A stretch of DNA of 64,000 bases, from assembly GCA_947447825.1 (NCBI GenBank), contig CANFLL010000009.1, forward strand, positions 1 to 64,000, written 5' to 3'. The position numbers and the translations under genes are program-made. The notes under the pieces were generated by a model, which saw only the letters and a program-made list of their open reading frames with translations, was not told the origin of the DNA and did no database searches. Below, piece after piece: positions 41,023 through 50,374 of the stretch; positions within the stretch are counted from its first letter, which is position 1; every line of letters begins with the position of its first letter. The DNA comes from Chitinophagaceae bacterium. Lineage in GTDB: Bacteria; Bacteroidota; Bacteroidia; Chitinophagales; Chitinophagaceae.

Positions 41023-43119
41023 TTGAATACAAAACTTCATACTTTAAAGGGAAAAAAAGTAGTGCTTACAAGATGCCTAACTTTTTTTCTTCTCCTGCTA
41101 TCATATAGTAATTCTTCTTTTGCGCAGGAAGCAAAAGGAATCTTCACTAGTGCTAATGAGGCTTTCATTAAATACGATTATGCTATTGCTGCCAAACTTT
41201 ATGAAAAGGCACTGGCTAAAAAGGGTGACGATACTTTTATTCTTTCCAGATTGGCCTTTTGCTACAAGGAAATGAATGAATATGAAACTTCTGAAAAGTA
41301 TTATAAGAAACTAATTTCCCTTCCTGGTACAAATACCCAAGAGTGGCTTTATTTAGGCGATATGTTGAAGAATACTGCTAAGTATTCCGCAGCAAAAGAA
41401 ATCTATCAACAATATCAACAACGAAATGGTAAAGATGAGATTAGTTACAAAATTGCTGGTTGCGACAGTGCATTGTATTGGATAAACCACCCAGATGGGT
41501 ATAGTGTAGAGAATATGGCCTACCTAAACACTGCCAAATCTGATTGGGGGGCAGTGTATAATCCATTCACGAGTAGTGTGATTTTTGTTTCTGACAGTTT
41601 GCGTAATTCCAAAAAGAACTTCTTTCAAAAAACTTTCAGTGATGCTATTTATGGCAGAACAGACAACTATTTTCAAAAGATATACAGCATCAGCAATGCA
41701 CAACATGATGCCTTTAATAACCAGATTCATGAATTCGATCCTACTATAAATGCTTTTGCGTATCACACTGGGCCTGTTGTTTTTAGTGGTAATTATGATA
41801 GCATCTATTTCACAGTTACTTATGATGGCAACGACATTAAAGTGAAGGACAAAGTGGAGGATAAGGACACCAAAATCACGTCTTTTGGCACTAGACGTTT
41901 GGAATTGTTTCTTGCTACACTAAATAAATCTGGACAGTGGAACGCACCTACTCCCTTCACCTACAATAATCCTTCTGCCTATTCTGTTGGTCATGCCGCA
42001 TTGAGTCCAGATGGTAGAGTACTTTATTTTACCAGCGATATGCCAGGAGGTAAAGGTGGTTTAGATATTTGGTTTTGCGAAAGGTTGATTACTGGCAATT
42101 GGGGATTCCCCAAAAACTGTGGAAGCATCATCAATTCAAAGGATGATGAAGCGTTTCCAGTGGTTGCATCCAATGGCAATTTGTTTTTTGCCAGTAAAGG
42201 TCATGTGGGTATGGGGGGCTATGATTTGTTTGTTACTTCTGGAGAAAAAAATAGTTGGACAACACCCATCAATATGGGTTATCCTTTAAACTCTAGTGGC
42301 GATGATTTTTATTATGTTGCAAAAGATGATACTAGTGGATTCTTTGCCAGTAATAGAAAAGGAGGATTAGGTAATGATGATATTTATCAATTTGTAACAG
42401 CCGCACAGCCTGCAGTAGCACCAATAAATGGTCCTTTAGTGCTTGAGACTACAGTTATAGATAATGCAACCCAAGAACCCATTCCTGATGCTTCTCTTAC
42501 TTTTCTGAACACCAATAGTGACAGAAAGTGGGAGCAAAAAACTAATACTGATGGCAAAACATGGCATGGAGTGGATAATAATACGCCCTTTGCTATTACT
42601 GCAAATAAAAAAGGATATTACCCCAGCATTATTGCTATCAATACCAAAAATGCCACAAGCGATACAATGCTTGTAATTATTCCGTTAGATAATCAATCGG
42701 GTACAAAGCCAACGCCTAAGGTATATAAGCTTACAGATGCGCTTACTACACTACATGAGGGAGATAGATTTAGGATAAATAATATTCATTACGATTTTGA
42801 TAAAGACAATATTCGCAGAGATGCAGCCAAAATATTGGATACTTTGATAGACATACTACATCAATATCCTTCCATGGTGATTGAGCTTTCTTCTCACACA
42901 GACTCTCGTGGTACTGATGAATACAACTTCAATTTGGCAGATAGAAGAGCAAAATCTGCCGTGGCTTATTTGGTAAAACATGGAATAGACAAGCACAGAA
43001 TGATGGCCAAAGGTTATGGGGAGATGATGTTGCTAAATGGTTGTAGCAATGATGTGCCATGTTCGGAAGAAGAACACCAAGCCAATAGAAGAACAGAAGT
43101 CAAAATATTGCGGTTTTAG
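41023..43119 (+). CDS. OmpA family protein with TPR and PD40-like repeats (T9SS-associated)
   Basis: N-terminal TPR; LSPDGRVLYFTSDMPGGKGGLDIW; C-terminal NNIHYDFDKDNIR...ELSSHTDSRGTDEYNFNLADRRAKSA; apparent TTG start. Confidence 0.9.
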   Translation: MNTKLHTLKGKKVVLTRCLTFFLLLLSYSNSSFAQEAKGIFTSANEAFIKYDYAIAAKLYEKALAKKGDDTFILSRLAFCYKEMNEYETSEKYYKKLISLPGTNTQEWLYLGDMLKNTAKYSAAKEIYQQYQQRNGKDEISYKIAGCDSALYWINHPDGYSVENMAYLNTAKSDWGAVYNPFTSSVIFVSDSLRNSKKNFFQKTFSDAIYGRTDNYFQKIYSISNAQHDAFNNQIHEFDPTINAFAYHTGPVVFSGNYDSIYFTVTYDGNDIKVKDKVEDKDTKITSFGTRRLELFLATLNKSGQWNAPTPFTYNNPSAYSVGHAALSPDGRVLYFTSDMPGGKGGLDIWFCERLITGNWGFPKNCGSIINSKDDEAFPVVASNGNLFFASKGHVGMGGYDLFVTSGEKNSWTTPINMGYPLNSSGDDFYYVAKDDTSGFFASNRKGGLGNDDIYQFVTAAQPAVAPINGPLVLETTVIDNATQEPIPDASLTFLNTNSDRKWEQKTNTDGKTWHGVDNNTPFAITANKKGYYPSIIAINTKNATSDTMLVIIPLDNQSGTKPTPKVYKLTDALTTLHEGDRFRINNIHYDFDKDNIRRDAAKILDTLIDILHQYPSMVIELSSHTDSRGTDEYNFNLADRRAKSAVAYLVKHGIDKHRMMAKGYGEMMLLNGCSNDVPCSEEEHQANRRTEVKILRF

Positions 43120-43216
43120 CTGTTGGTAACTATTCATAACTATCAAGTGCTTTTCGGTGTAGTGAAACACGCAGCATATCACAGTGAGCACTTTCTTTTG
43201 TCCTCTTTCTTCCATT

Positions 43217-43420
43217 TATTCAACTGAGTCACGCTTATATTCACTTGAGTCAAGCTTATATTCACCTGAGTCGGCCAAAGATTCACCTGAGTCAGAAAAA
43301 GTTTCACCAGAGTGAGTCGACGACTCACTTGAGTCAGCCAAGGATTCAGTTGAGTCAGTCCACGACTCAACTGAGTGGGCCAAGGATTCAGTTGAGTCGT
43401 GGACTGACTCAACTGAAAAA
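43217..43420. repeat. 21-bp-period degenerate array 4
   Basis: TGAGT-type core at 43225, 43246, 43267, 43288, 43309, 43330, 43351, 43372, 43393, 43414; terminal 30-bp perfect inverted repeat 43345-43374 / 43388-43417. Confidence 0.93.
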
Positions 43421-43597
43421 ATGACGCTTTCTAAGTGGTAGTTTATATGAAAGTGACTACTTATCTAACATCCTTAATTTGCTAATTGTGGTTCATTAAC
43501 TCTTTTGGTATACTTCTTTCTAATTCAAGGTGATCTTTCCCTCATAAATATATTAGCATTTTAGTACTACCATATTCTACAATAGTCCAATATCATT

Positions 43598-43605
43598 TAC
43601 ATTTG
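43598..43605 (+). promoter_or_regulatory. Bacteroidota -7 element (TACATTTG) for lysC
   Basis: TAnnTTTG match about 50 nt upstream of lysC. Confidence 0.5.
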
Positions 43606-43656
43606 CGCCCCCGAAAGGGTTAAAACGATTAATTTAAGTTTAACTAAACAGGCATT

Positions 43657-44976
43657 ATGAAGATTATGAAATTCGGCGGCACCAGTGTTGGTAAGCCAGA
43701 AAGGATGCATCAGGTTGCACAGTTAATTACTAAAACAGATGAACCTAAAATAGTAGTATTAAGTGCTTTGAGTGGCACCACAAATTCATTGGTTGGTATC
43801 AGTGATTTGTTAGCACAAAATAATAAAAAGGGAGCTAAAGAAGCTATTGATAAGCTAGAAGCCCATTATCGTGATTTTGTGTTGCTATTATCAAACACTG
43901 AAGACGGGCGTAAGAAGGCAAATGCCATTGTGAGCGAACACTTTGAATTCTTGAATATCATCCTTCGCATTTCTTTCAGCGAAGCATTAAATAAAGACAT
44001 TCTTGCCCAAGGCGAATTGTTGAGCACTAAATTGTTTTGTGTTTTCTTGGAAGAACAAAGCATTGCACACGTTTTCTTGCCAGCACTCGATTTTATGACC
44101 ATCGATGAACATGGTGAGCCTCAGTTGGCAAACATTAAAGAGAAACTGACTGATATATTGGCTGGCTTCGAAGGAACTAAACTATTCATCACCCAAGGTT
44201 ACATCTGCCGAAATGCAAAAGGTGAAGTAGACAACCTTAAACGTGGTGGTAGCGATTATACCGCTTCACTGGTGGCTGCTGCAATTCAGGCATCGGTTTG
44301 TGAAATCTGGACAGATATTGACGGTATGCACAACAATGATCCTAGGGTTGTTGATAAAACATTACCTATAAAACAAATATCTTTTGACGAAGCTGCTGAG
44401 TTAGCTTATTTCGGAGCTAAGATTTTGCATCCTACCTGTATTTGGCCTGCACAGCAAACGAATGTTCCGGTGAAACTATTGAACACCATGCAGCCCGAAG
44501 CAGAAGGTACGGTTATAACTGAAGAAGCTGGTAGTAATGGCGTAAAGGCTGTTGCGGCAAAGGATGGCATCATTGCTATAAGGATTAAGAGCAGCAGAAT
44601 GTTGTTGGCTTATGGTTTTTTAAGGAAGATATTTGAAGTGTTTGAAAAATATCGCACCAGTATCGATGTAGTAACTACTTCCGAAGTGGCGGTGTCTGTA
44701 ACCATAGATAATGATACTTTCTTAAATGAGATTGTTGCCGAACTAGAACTATTTGGAAGTGTAGAAGTGGACAATAACCAAACTATCATATCGGTAGTGG
44801 GTAACGAAATTGCTAAAACAGAACATGTTTTGCAACAGTTCTTTACGGCTATCGCCGATGTGCCAGTAAGAATGGTTAGCTATGGTGGCAGCCATCATAA
44901 CATTACTATTTTGGTGCCTAATGAATTTAAAATAAAGACACTTCAATTGCTAAATAAAGGGTTGTTCGGGCTTTAA
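43657..44976 (+). CDS. lysC: Aspartate kinase
   Basis: MKFGGTSVGKPERM, GGSDYTASLVAAAI, tandem ACT region. Confidence 0.94.
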   Translation: MKIMKFGGTSVGKPERMHQVAQLITKTDEPKIVVLSALSGTTNSLVGISDLLAQNNKKGAKEAIDKLEAHYRDFVLLLSNTEDGRKKANAIVSEHFEFLNIILRISFSEALNKDILAQGELLSTKLFCVFLEEQSIAHVFLPALDFMTIDEHGEPQLANIKEKLTDILAGFEGTKLFITQGYICRNAKGEVDNLKRGGSDYTASLVAAAIQASVCEIWTDIDGMHNNDPRVVDKTLPIKQISFDEAAELAYFGAKILHPTCIWPAQQTNVPVKLLNTMQPEAEGTVITEEAGSNGVKAVAAKDGIIAIRIKSSRMLLAYGFLRKIFEVFEKYRTSIDVVTTSEVAVSVTIDNDTFLNEIVAELELFGSVEVDNNQTIISVVGNEIAKTEHVLQQFFTAIADVPVRMVSYGGSHHNITILVPNEFKIKTLQLLNKGLFGL

Positions 44977-44995
44977 TTAGTCTTGATTAAGATAA

Positions 44996-45031
44996 GAAAA
45001 GCTGAGGTATTTAAACACTTCGGCTTTTTTT
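44996..45031 (+). terminator. lysC terminator (imperfect)
   Basis: aaaagctgaggt / cacttcggcttttttt. Confidence 0.5.
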
Positions 45032-45129
45032 ATGTACCCAATCCTACTGTTTTACCATAGTAGTAAGTTGGAAACTATATCTTCGCAACGTTTTGAGATT
45101 TTAACTATTAATTTGATAAGAAGTAAATT

Positions 45130-46011
45130 ATGGCTGGGATATTAGACTTGGTTGGGAATACGCCGATTGTAGAATTAAAGCATGTAACTGTAAATAAAAA
45201 CGTAAAAATATTTGCAAAGCTTGAAGGCAATAATCCTGGAGGAAGTGTGAAAGATCGTGCTGCTTATGGAATGATCAAGGGAGCATTGGATAGGGGCGAA
45301 ATTGGGCCAAATGATAAACTTATTGAAGCTACTAGTGGCAATACGGGTATTGCATTGGCATTGATTGCAAGTCTTTTTGGAATCGACATTGAATTGGTGA
45401 TGCCCGAAGATGCAACAAGAGAGAGGGTATTGACGATGCAAGCTTTTGGTGCAAAAGTTACTTTAACACCCAAAGAAGGATCGATGGAAGCAGCTATAGA
45501 TTATGCCAATAATAAAGTCGCTCAGGGTGGTTACGTTATGCTAAACCAATTTGGTAATGAGGATAATCCTAAGATGCATTACAGAACAACTGGACCAGAG
45601 ATATGGAAAGATACTGATGGAAAAGTTACCCATTTTGTTTCTTCAATGGGAACAACAGGTACTATAATGGGAGTTTCAAGATATTTAAAAGAACAAAACC
45701 CTTTAGTGCAAATTGTGGGATGTCAGCCATCTGATGGTGCACGAATACCCGGCATTCGCAAGTGGCCGGAAGCTTATTTGCCCACTATATTCAATAGAAA
45801 GGAAATTGATAGAACCATAGAATTAAGTGAAGATGACGCACGCATAATGACCAAAAGACTTGCAAAGGAAGAAGGTATTTTTGCTGGAATGAGTAGTGGA
45901 GGTTGTGTTCATGCAGCCGTACAATTAAGTAAAGAACTACAAGATGGCATTATTGTTTGCATCATCTGCGATAGAGGTGATCGATATTTGTCTTCTGATT
46001 TGTTTGAATAA
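45130..46011 (+). CDS. cysM: Cysteine synthase
   Basis: LVGNTPIVELK, GGSVKDRAAYGMI, EATSGNTGIALAL, SSMGTTGTIMG. Confidence 0.92.
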   Translation: MAGILDLVGNTPIVELKHVTVNKNVKIFAKLEGNNPGGSVKDRAAYGMIKGALDRGEIGPNDKLIEATSGNTGIALALIASLFGIDIELVMPEDATRERVLTMQAFGAKVTLTPKEGSMEAAIDYANNKVAQGGYVMLNQFGNEDNPKMHYRTTGPEIWKDTDGKVTHFVSSMGTTGTIMGVSRYLKEQNPLVQIVGCQPSDGARIPGIRKWPEAYLPTIFNRKEIDRTIELSEDDARIMTKRLAKEEGIFAGMSSGGCVHAAVQLSKELQDGIIVCIICDRGDRYLSSDLFE

Positions 46012-46598
46012 TAGCACAGGAAACAGAGATAGATTAAATAGTGAATGTTGCAATAGTTGCCTTATTAGGTTTTGGAAAGGCTTTAAAAAGCCTATAAAAC
46101 AACCAATAGCAAGTTTATATATAGCATGGTTTTTCGTTTGACCTAGATATTTCTCAAATGGACTTCGGTTATGGTTCTCCAATTTTTTCAAAGATGTGGA
46201 GCGTAAAAGACAATATCCTTATTTGTATCTATGAATTTTTTTTGCCTATTTTTTTGCCAATACAATTTTTGCCATTGATTCCTACTGAATGATATTTGTT
46301 ACTTTTAAGGTTGTATTTTAATTCCTTTGGTGCAAGTATTACGTCTTCTGCTTATTTTCCTGTTGTTTATTTTATTACTTCTCCATAAGATATAGAACAA
46401 GAACCATTATTCACTCTAACTCAAGTTTTCGCTTAAATTCCCCTTGATAAACTGTTGAATAAAGGGCTTTTATTTCAGTTTAATCAAAGAATATTAAACT
46501 AGTAAAATGTTAAAGATTTTAAAGTGTTAACATATTCGTTTAATAAAAAAATGTACATTACTTCGCAGAAATAGCTTTTACCACATAACTAATGAATT

Positions 46599-47153
46599 AT
46601 GAATAAATTATTATTACTTTGTATTGTCGCTTTCTTATTTGTTACTGCCATTTCAGCGCAATATCCACAACAAATTTCGAATGTAAGGGCTCAAGCAAGA
46701 GTTTATGCGGATGCTACAATTAATAAGGATTATAAAACTATTTTGAAATATACTATCATCGATGCCCTTCCTAAAGCTAGACTGAATGTGATGACAGAAG
46801 CACGAGTGCTGAAAACAATTCAGATGGCCGATAGCCAACGAGTGAAACAAGGAATCCAAATTAAATCAATTAAATTCGGTGAAGTATTATCTATTGTTAA
46901 AGTAAATTTTGAGTTTCAATGTACGATGGAACAGATAACTGAGACTAAAATGCAGTTCGGTACCATAATTTCAAAATCTACCTTACTGGCTGTTTCCCCA
47001 GATAATGGCATCAACTGGAAATATGCGGATGCCACCGGAAGAACAAGGGAGGACATGATTAAGTTAATGCCTAGATTGAGTCAACAATTGATATTTGCTA
47101 AACAAGAAACACCTCAATTTTTAAAAGAGTTAAAAACTCCCAAGACAAAATAA
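46599..47153 (+). CDS. Secreted protein of unknown function
   Basis: ORF with signal peptide (MNKLLLLCIVAFLFVTAISAQ). Confidence 0.7.
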   Translation: MNKLLLLCIVAFLFVTAISAQYPQQISNVRAQARVYADATINKDYKTILKYTIIDALPKARLNVMTEARVLKTIQMADSQRVKQGIQIKSIKFGEVLSIVKVNFEFQCTMEQITETKMQFGTIISKSTLLAVSPDNGINWKYADATGRTREDMIKLMPRLSQQLIFAKQETPQFLKELKTPKTK

Positions 47154-47191
47154 CGGCCTATTTTTTAACAATTATTTAAAAAGTATAAATT

Positions 47192-47728
47192 ATGAAAAAT
47201 GAATCAGAAAGTAAGTTGAAAGAAGATATTCTGGATCTGACACCAAAAGCATTCACTATCCGTGTATATGGGATTCTACTAGATAGAAGTAGGGTTTTAG
47301 TGAGTGATGAATTTGTACGCGGTAACTACTTTACTAAATTTCCAGGAGGTGGACTTGAATTGGGGGAGGGAACACGTGAATGTTTGAAAAGAGAGTTTAA
47401 AGAAGAAGCTAACTTGGAAGTAGAAATAGTAGAGCATATTTATACCACAGATTATTATCAGGTTTCAGCTTTTAATCCAAGCCAGCAAATAATTGCGATA
47501 TATTATTTTGTGAAGCCAATAGACAAAATTGATTTAGCAACTAAAACAACGCCATTCGACTTTGCACCCGAACAAGTGGCTGATCTAAAAGGACAAAGTG
47601 AAGTATTTAGATGGATAGATTGGAACAATTTTTCTGAAGATGACATGCATCTGCCGATAGATAAAAGGGTGGCTCAGTTGATTAAAGAAAACTTCACTGC
47701 ACACGCTGAACGAGTAGTAGGCTTGTGA
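47192..47728 (+). CDS. NUDIX hydrolase
   Basis: GGGLELGEGTRECLKREFKEEANLEVE Nudix box. Confidence 0.92.
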   Translation: MKNESESKLKEDILDLTPKAFTIRVYGILLDRSRVLVSDEFVRGNYFTKFPGGGLELGEGTRECLKREFKEEANLEVEIVEHIYTTDYYQVSAFNPSQQIIAIYYFVKPIDKIDLATKTTPFDFAPEQVADLKGQSEVFRWIDWNNFSEDDMHLPIDKRVAQLIKENFTAHAERVVGL

Positions 47729-47885
47729 AATTTACGATAACAAAAAGGAGTATGCCCGTACATTTTACATTTCACATTGATGATTCACTTACGAAAGAAT
47801 AATTGAAGCTTAAATAGCTAGTTAATATTTAAATAAAATATTTAATAGCTTTTCTCAAAAGCTAAAACAAATTAAATATATAAAC

Positions 47886-49082
47886 ATGGTAGGCTCAATA
47901 AGGGAAGAATATAATAATGCATTTTCGGAGAAAAAATATGAAACCTACCTCAAAGAATTGAACAGCAGATACCCCGAAGCTATTGCATTCAGAGTGGCAG
48001 AAACACCTATTTTTATATCCAAGGATTTTACGAAGAAAATCATTTCCACCTGTGAAAGTATAATTGATGTTATTCTTCAAAATGACTTTACCTTTCTGAC
48101 TAATGCTGCAATACCGAAAGAATTATTTGTGCCAAACGAAAAGAATTATGTTGACTTTATTGCCCTTGATTTTGGTATTTGCGAAAATGATAATGGCGAA
48201 TTAGAGCCTCAACTTATCGAAATGCAAGGCTTTGCATCCTTATTTGCTTATCAAGTTTGGCAAGATGAAGTTATCAGAAACTGTTTTCATATCCCTACTA
48301 ATTACAGTACTTACCTGAATGGATATAATAAGGATACCTATTGCAAATTGCTTCAGAGTATCATTGCCAACGGTATTCCGTTAGAAAACTGCATTCTTTT
48401 GGAATTGTTTCCTGACAGTCAAAAAACAAAAATTGATTTTCTTTTTACAAAGGAATATATAGGTATTGAAACAGTATGTTTAACCCAATTAATTAGGGAA
48501 GGGCAAAAGATTCTCTATGTTAAAGATGGAAAAAAAATAGAAGTTAAGCGTATTTATAACCGAATTATTTTTGATGAGCTAGCGAAGCAATCATTACAAA
48601 TACAAGAAAAAGGAAAACTATTTACAGATGAAATAGACGTTGAATGGATACCACATCCTAATTGGTTTTATAGAATAAGTAAATATACGCTGCCTTTTAT
48701 AAAACATCAATATGTACCAGAAACCACTTTTTTAGATAAGCTTATTTCAATGCCGGCCGACTTAGAAAATTATGTTTTAAAACCACTTTTTTCTTTTGCA
48801 GGACAAGGAGTGGTTATTGATGTTACTGAGTACGACATTGAAGCTGTTAAAGATAAGCACAATTGGATATTGCAAAAGAAAGTGAAATATGCTGAGGTTA
48901 TTCCTACGCCTGAAGGTGCTGCAAAGGCAGAAGTACGTATCTTTTTCTTTTGGCCAAAAGATGCAGAAAGACCAATAGCCACCAATAATTTGGTTAGATT
49001 AAGTAAAGGAAAAATGATTGGTGTTAGGTATAATAATGATAAAAAGTGGGTGGGTGGAACTGTTGCCTACTTTGAACAGTGA
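47886..49082 (+). CDS. ATP-grasp-like protein of unknown function
   Basis: LENYVLKPLFSFAGQGVVIDVT...WILQKKVKYAEVIPTPEGAAKAEVRIF resembles an ATP-grasp fold. Confidence 0.5.
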   Translation: MVGSIREEYNNAFSEKKYETYLKELNSRYPEAIAFRVAETPIFISKDFTKKIISTCESIIDVILQNDFTFLTNAAIPKELFVPNEKNYVDFIALDFGICENDNGELEPQLIEMQGFASLFAYQVWQDEVIRNCFHIPTNYSTYLNGYNKDTYCKLLQSIIANGIPLENCILLELFPDSQKTKIDFLFTKEYIGIETVCLTQLIREGQKILYVKDGKKIEVKRIYNRIIFDELAKQSLQIQEKGKLFTDEIDVEWIPHPNWFYRISKYTLPFIKHQYVPETTFLDKLISMPADLENYVLKPLFSFAGQGVVIDVTEYDIEAVKDKHNWILQKKVKYAEVIPTPEGAAKAEVRIFFFWPKDAERPIATNNLVRLSKGKMIGVRYNNDKKWVGGTVAYFEQ

Positions 49083-49157
49083 GCATAAAATAAGCCACAA
49101 GAAAACTGGAAATTACTCCAATCACCTTGTGCCTTTACATTTAATTGGTGTGATAAA

Positions 49158-50213
49158 TTAGTATCCTTGTAAGATGGCCTTAATGAAATCGGTGACTAAA
49201 TAACTGATTAAACTACCGTTTGCTGCTTCATTCCATTGATCAAACGTATTAATGTCCCCTTCACTGATATGGAGGTAGGCTGGTTGACTATCAATAGCAG
49301 AAAAGAAAACATATTGCCTTGCTTGCATTGCCGTAATTCCAGTTGGGAATCCGGCAAGAGAAAATTGGTTCTGAACACTACCTAAATCAAGCTCAATACC
49401 ACAAAGGGTGTCAATGGTAAATTCTGTGGCATGATCTATTGCTTCTTGGAAAGATCTTTTTTCATGAAGAAAAATGTCTTCAAAGGTGATGCAATCAATA
49501 AATGGATTATTTACTATATCCATCCAAATATTCTGTTGAATGAGGTTTTCGTGTAATCCAATTACACAATATTTTTCTAGATATCCGTCTTCTTCTGCAT
49601 ATCTAAATGCGTTACCATTATGTCTTCCTTCTAAAGGCGCATAATCTGCACGAGCATCAACATTTATTGCATTAATTTGAGCAAATGGAATTACACCACT
49701 TTTAAACCATCCTTTTGCAGCACCTTTAATGCACGGATAAGCATTACTTTGACCTCCTCCAATAACAATGGGCAACTTTTTATTCTGTGTAATGATGTGG
49801 ATTATTTGCTCAACTTCATCATCAATAATATTAACTGCATGACGGTAAGCATCTACTTTTTCATCAAAGCTTCTAGCTGATTGTTCTATCACATGGGCTA
49901 AGTCGCTAAAATCAAAGTGACCTAGTAAAAGCATTTCGCCTCCTTCCAAAAAATCATTACTTTGAACGTTTAGAAAGGATTTTAAGAATGGATTCCAGAT
50001 ACTTGCCGAATCACCTTTTTCAAGGTTCGCTTTAGCACCAATAGACTCTGAAATACCAATAATAACATAGCGAGCATTCGAACTTTGTAGTGAATCTTCT
50101 AATTCCTTAACATCTTTTAGAACCTGAATTCTTTCTCCAATTTTAGTTTCAAACCTACGAATTGTTGTGTGCGCAAGAACATCTTGTTTAGTGTAAACCC
50201 TTAAGTGCTTCAT
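49158..50213 (-). CDS. Arginase/formimidoylglutamase family protein
   Basis: IVIGGGQSNAYP, INVDARADYAPLEGRHNGN, ELDLGSVQ. Confidence 0.82.
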   Translation of the reverse strand: MKHLRVYTKQDVLAHTTIRRFETKIGERIQVLKDVKELEDSLQSSNARYVIIGISESIGAKANLEKGDSASIWNPFLKSFLNVQSNDFLEGGEMLLLGHFDFSDLAHVIEQSARSFDEKVDAYRHAVNIIDDEVEQIIHIITQNKKLPIVIGGGQSNAYPCIKGAAKGWFKSGVIPFAQINAINVDARADYAPLEGRHNGNAFRYAEEDGYLEKYCVIGLHENLIQQNIWMDIVNNPFIDCITFEDIFLHEKRSFQEAIDHATEFTIDTLCGIELDLGSVQNQFSLAGFPTGITAMQARQYVFFSAIDSQPAYLHISEGDINTFDQWNEAANGSLISYLVTDFIKAILQGY

Positions 50214-50318
50214 ATAGTTTTCAATTTGAAAATGAAGATAATACTAAACATTATATGTTTAACTAACGAAAATCAGCATCTAGATAATATTCCAATTTAA
50301 AATACGATAATGTACAAA

Positions 50319-50356
50319 AAAAGGTGCTGAACAAACTAAATTGAACAGCACCTTTT
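50319..50356 (-). terminator. rpoB terminator
   Basis: On minus strand aaaaggtgctg...cagcacctttttttgt directly after the rpoB stop. Confidence 0.75.
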
Positions 50357-50374
50357 CACTTATTTATTTAAAAA

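Noticed and set aside
43179-43412. Minus-strand ORF with a 7-aa repeat (TQVNISL...)
   Set aside because: Same reason: a by-product of the 21-bp array 4.
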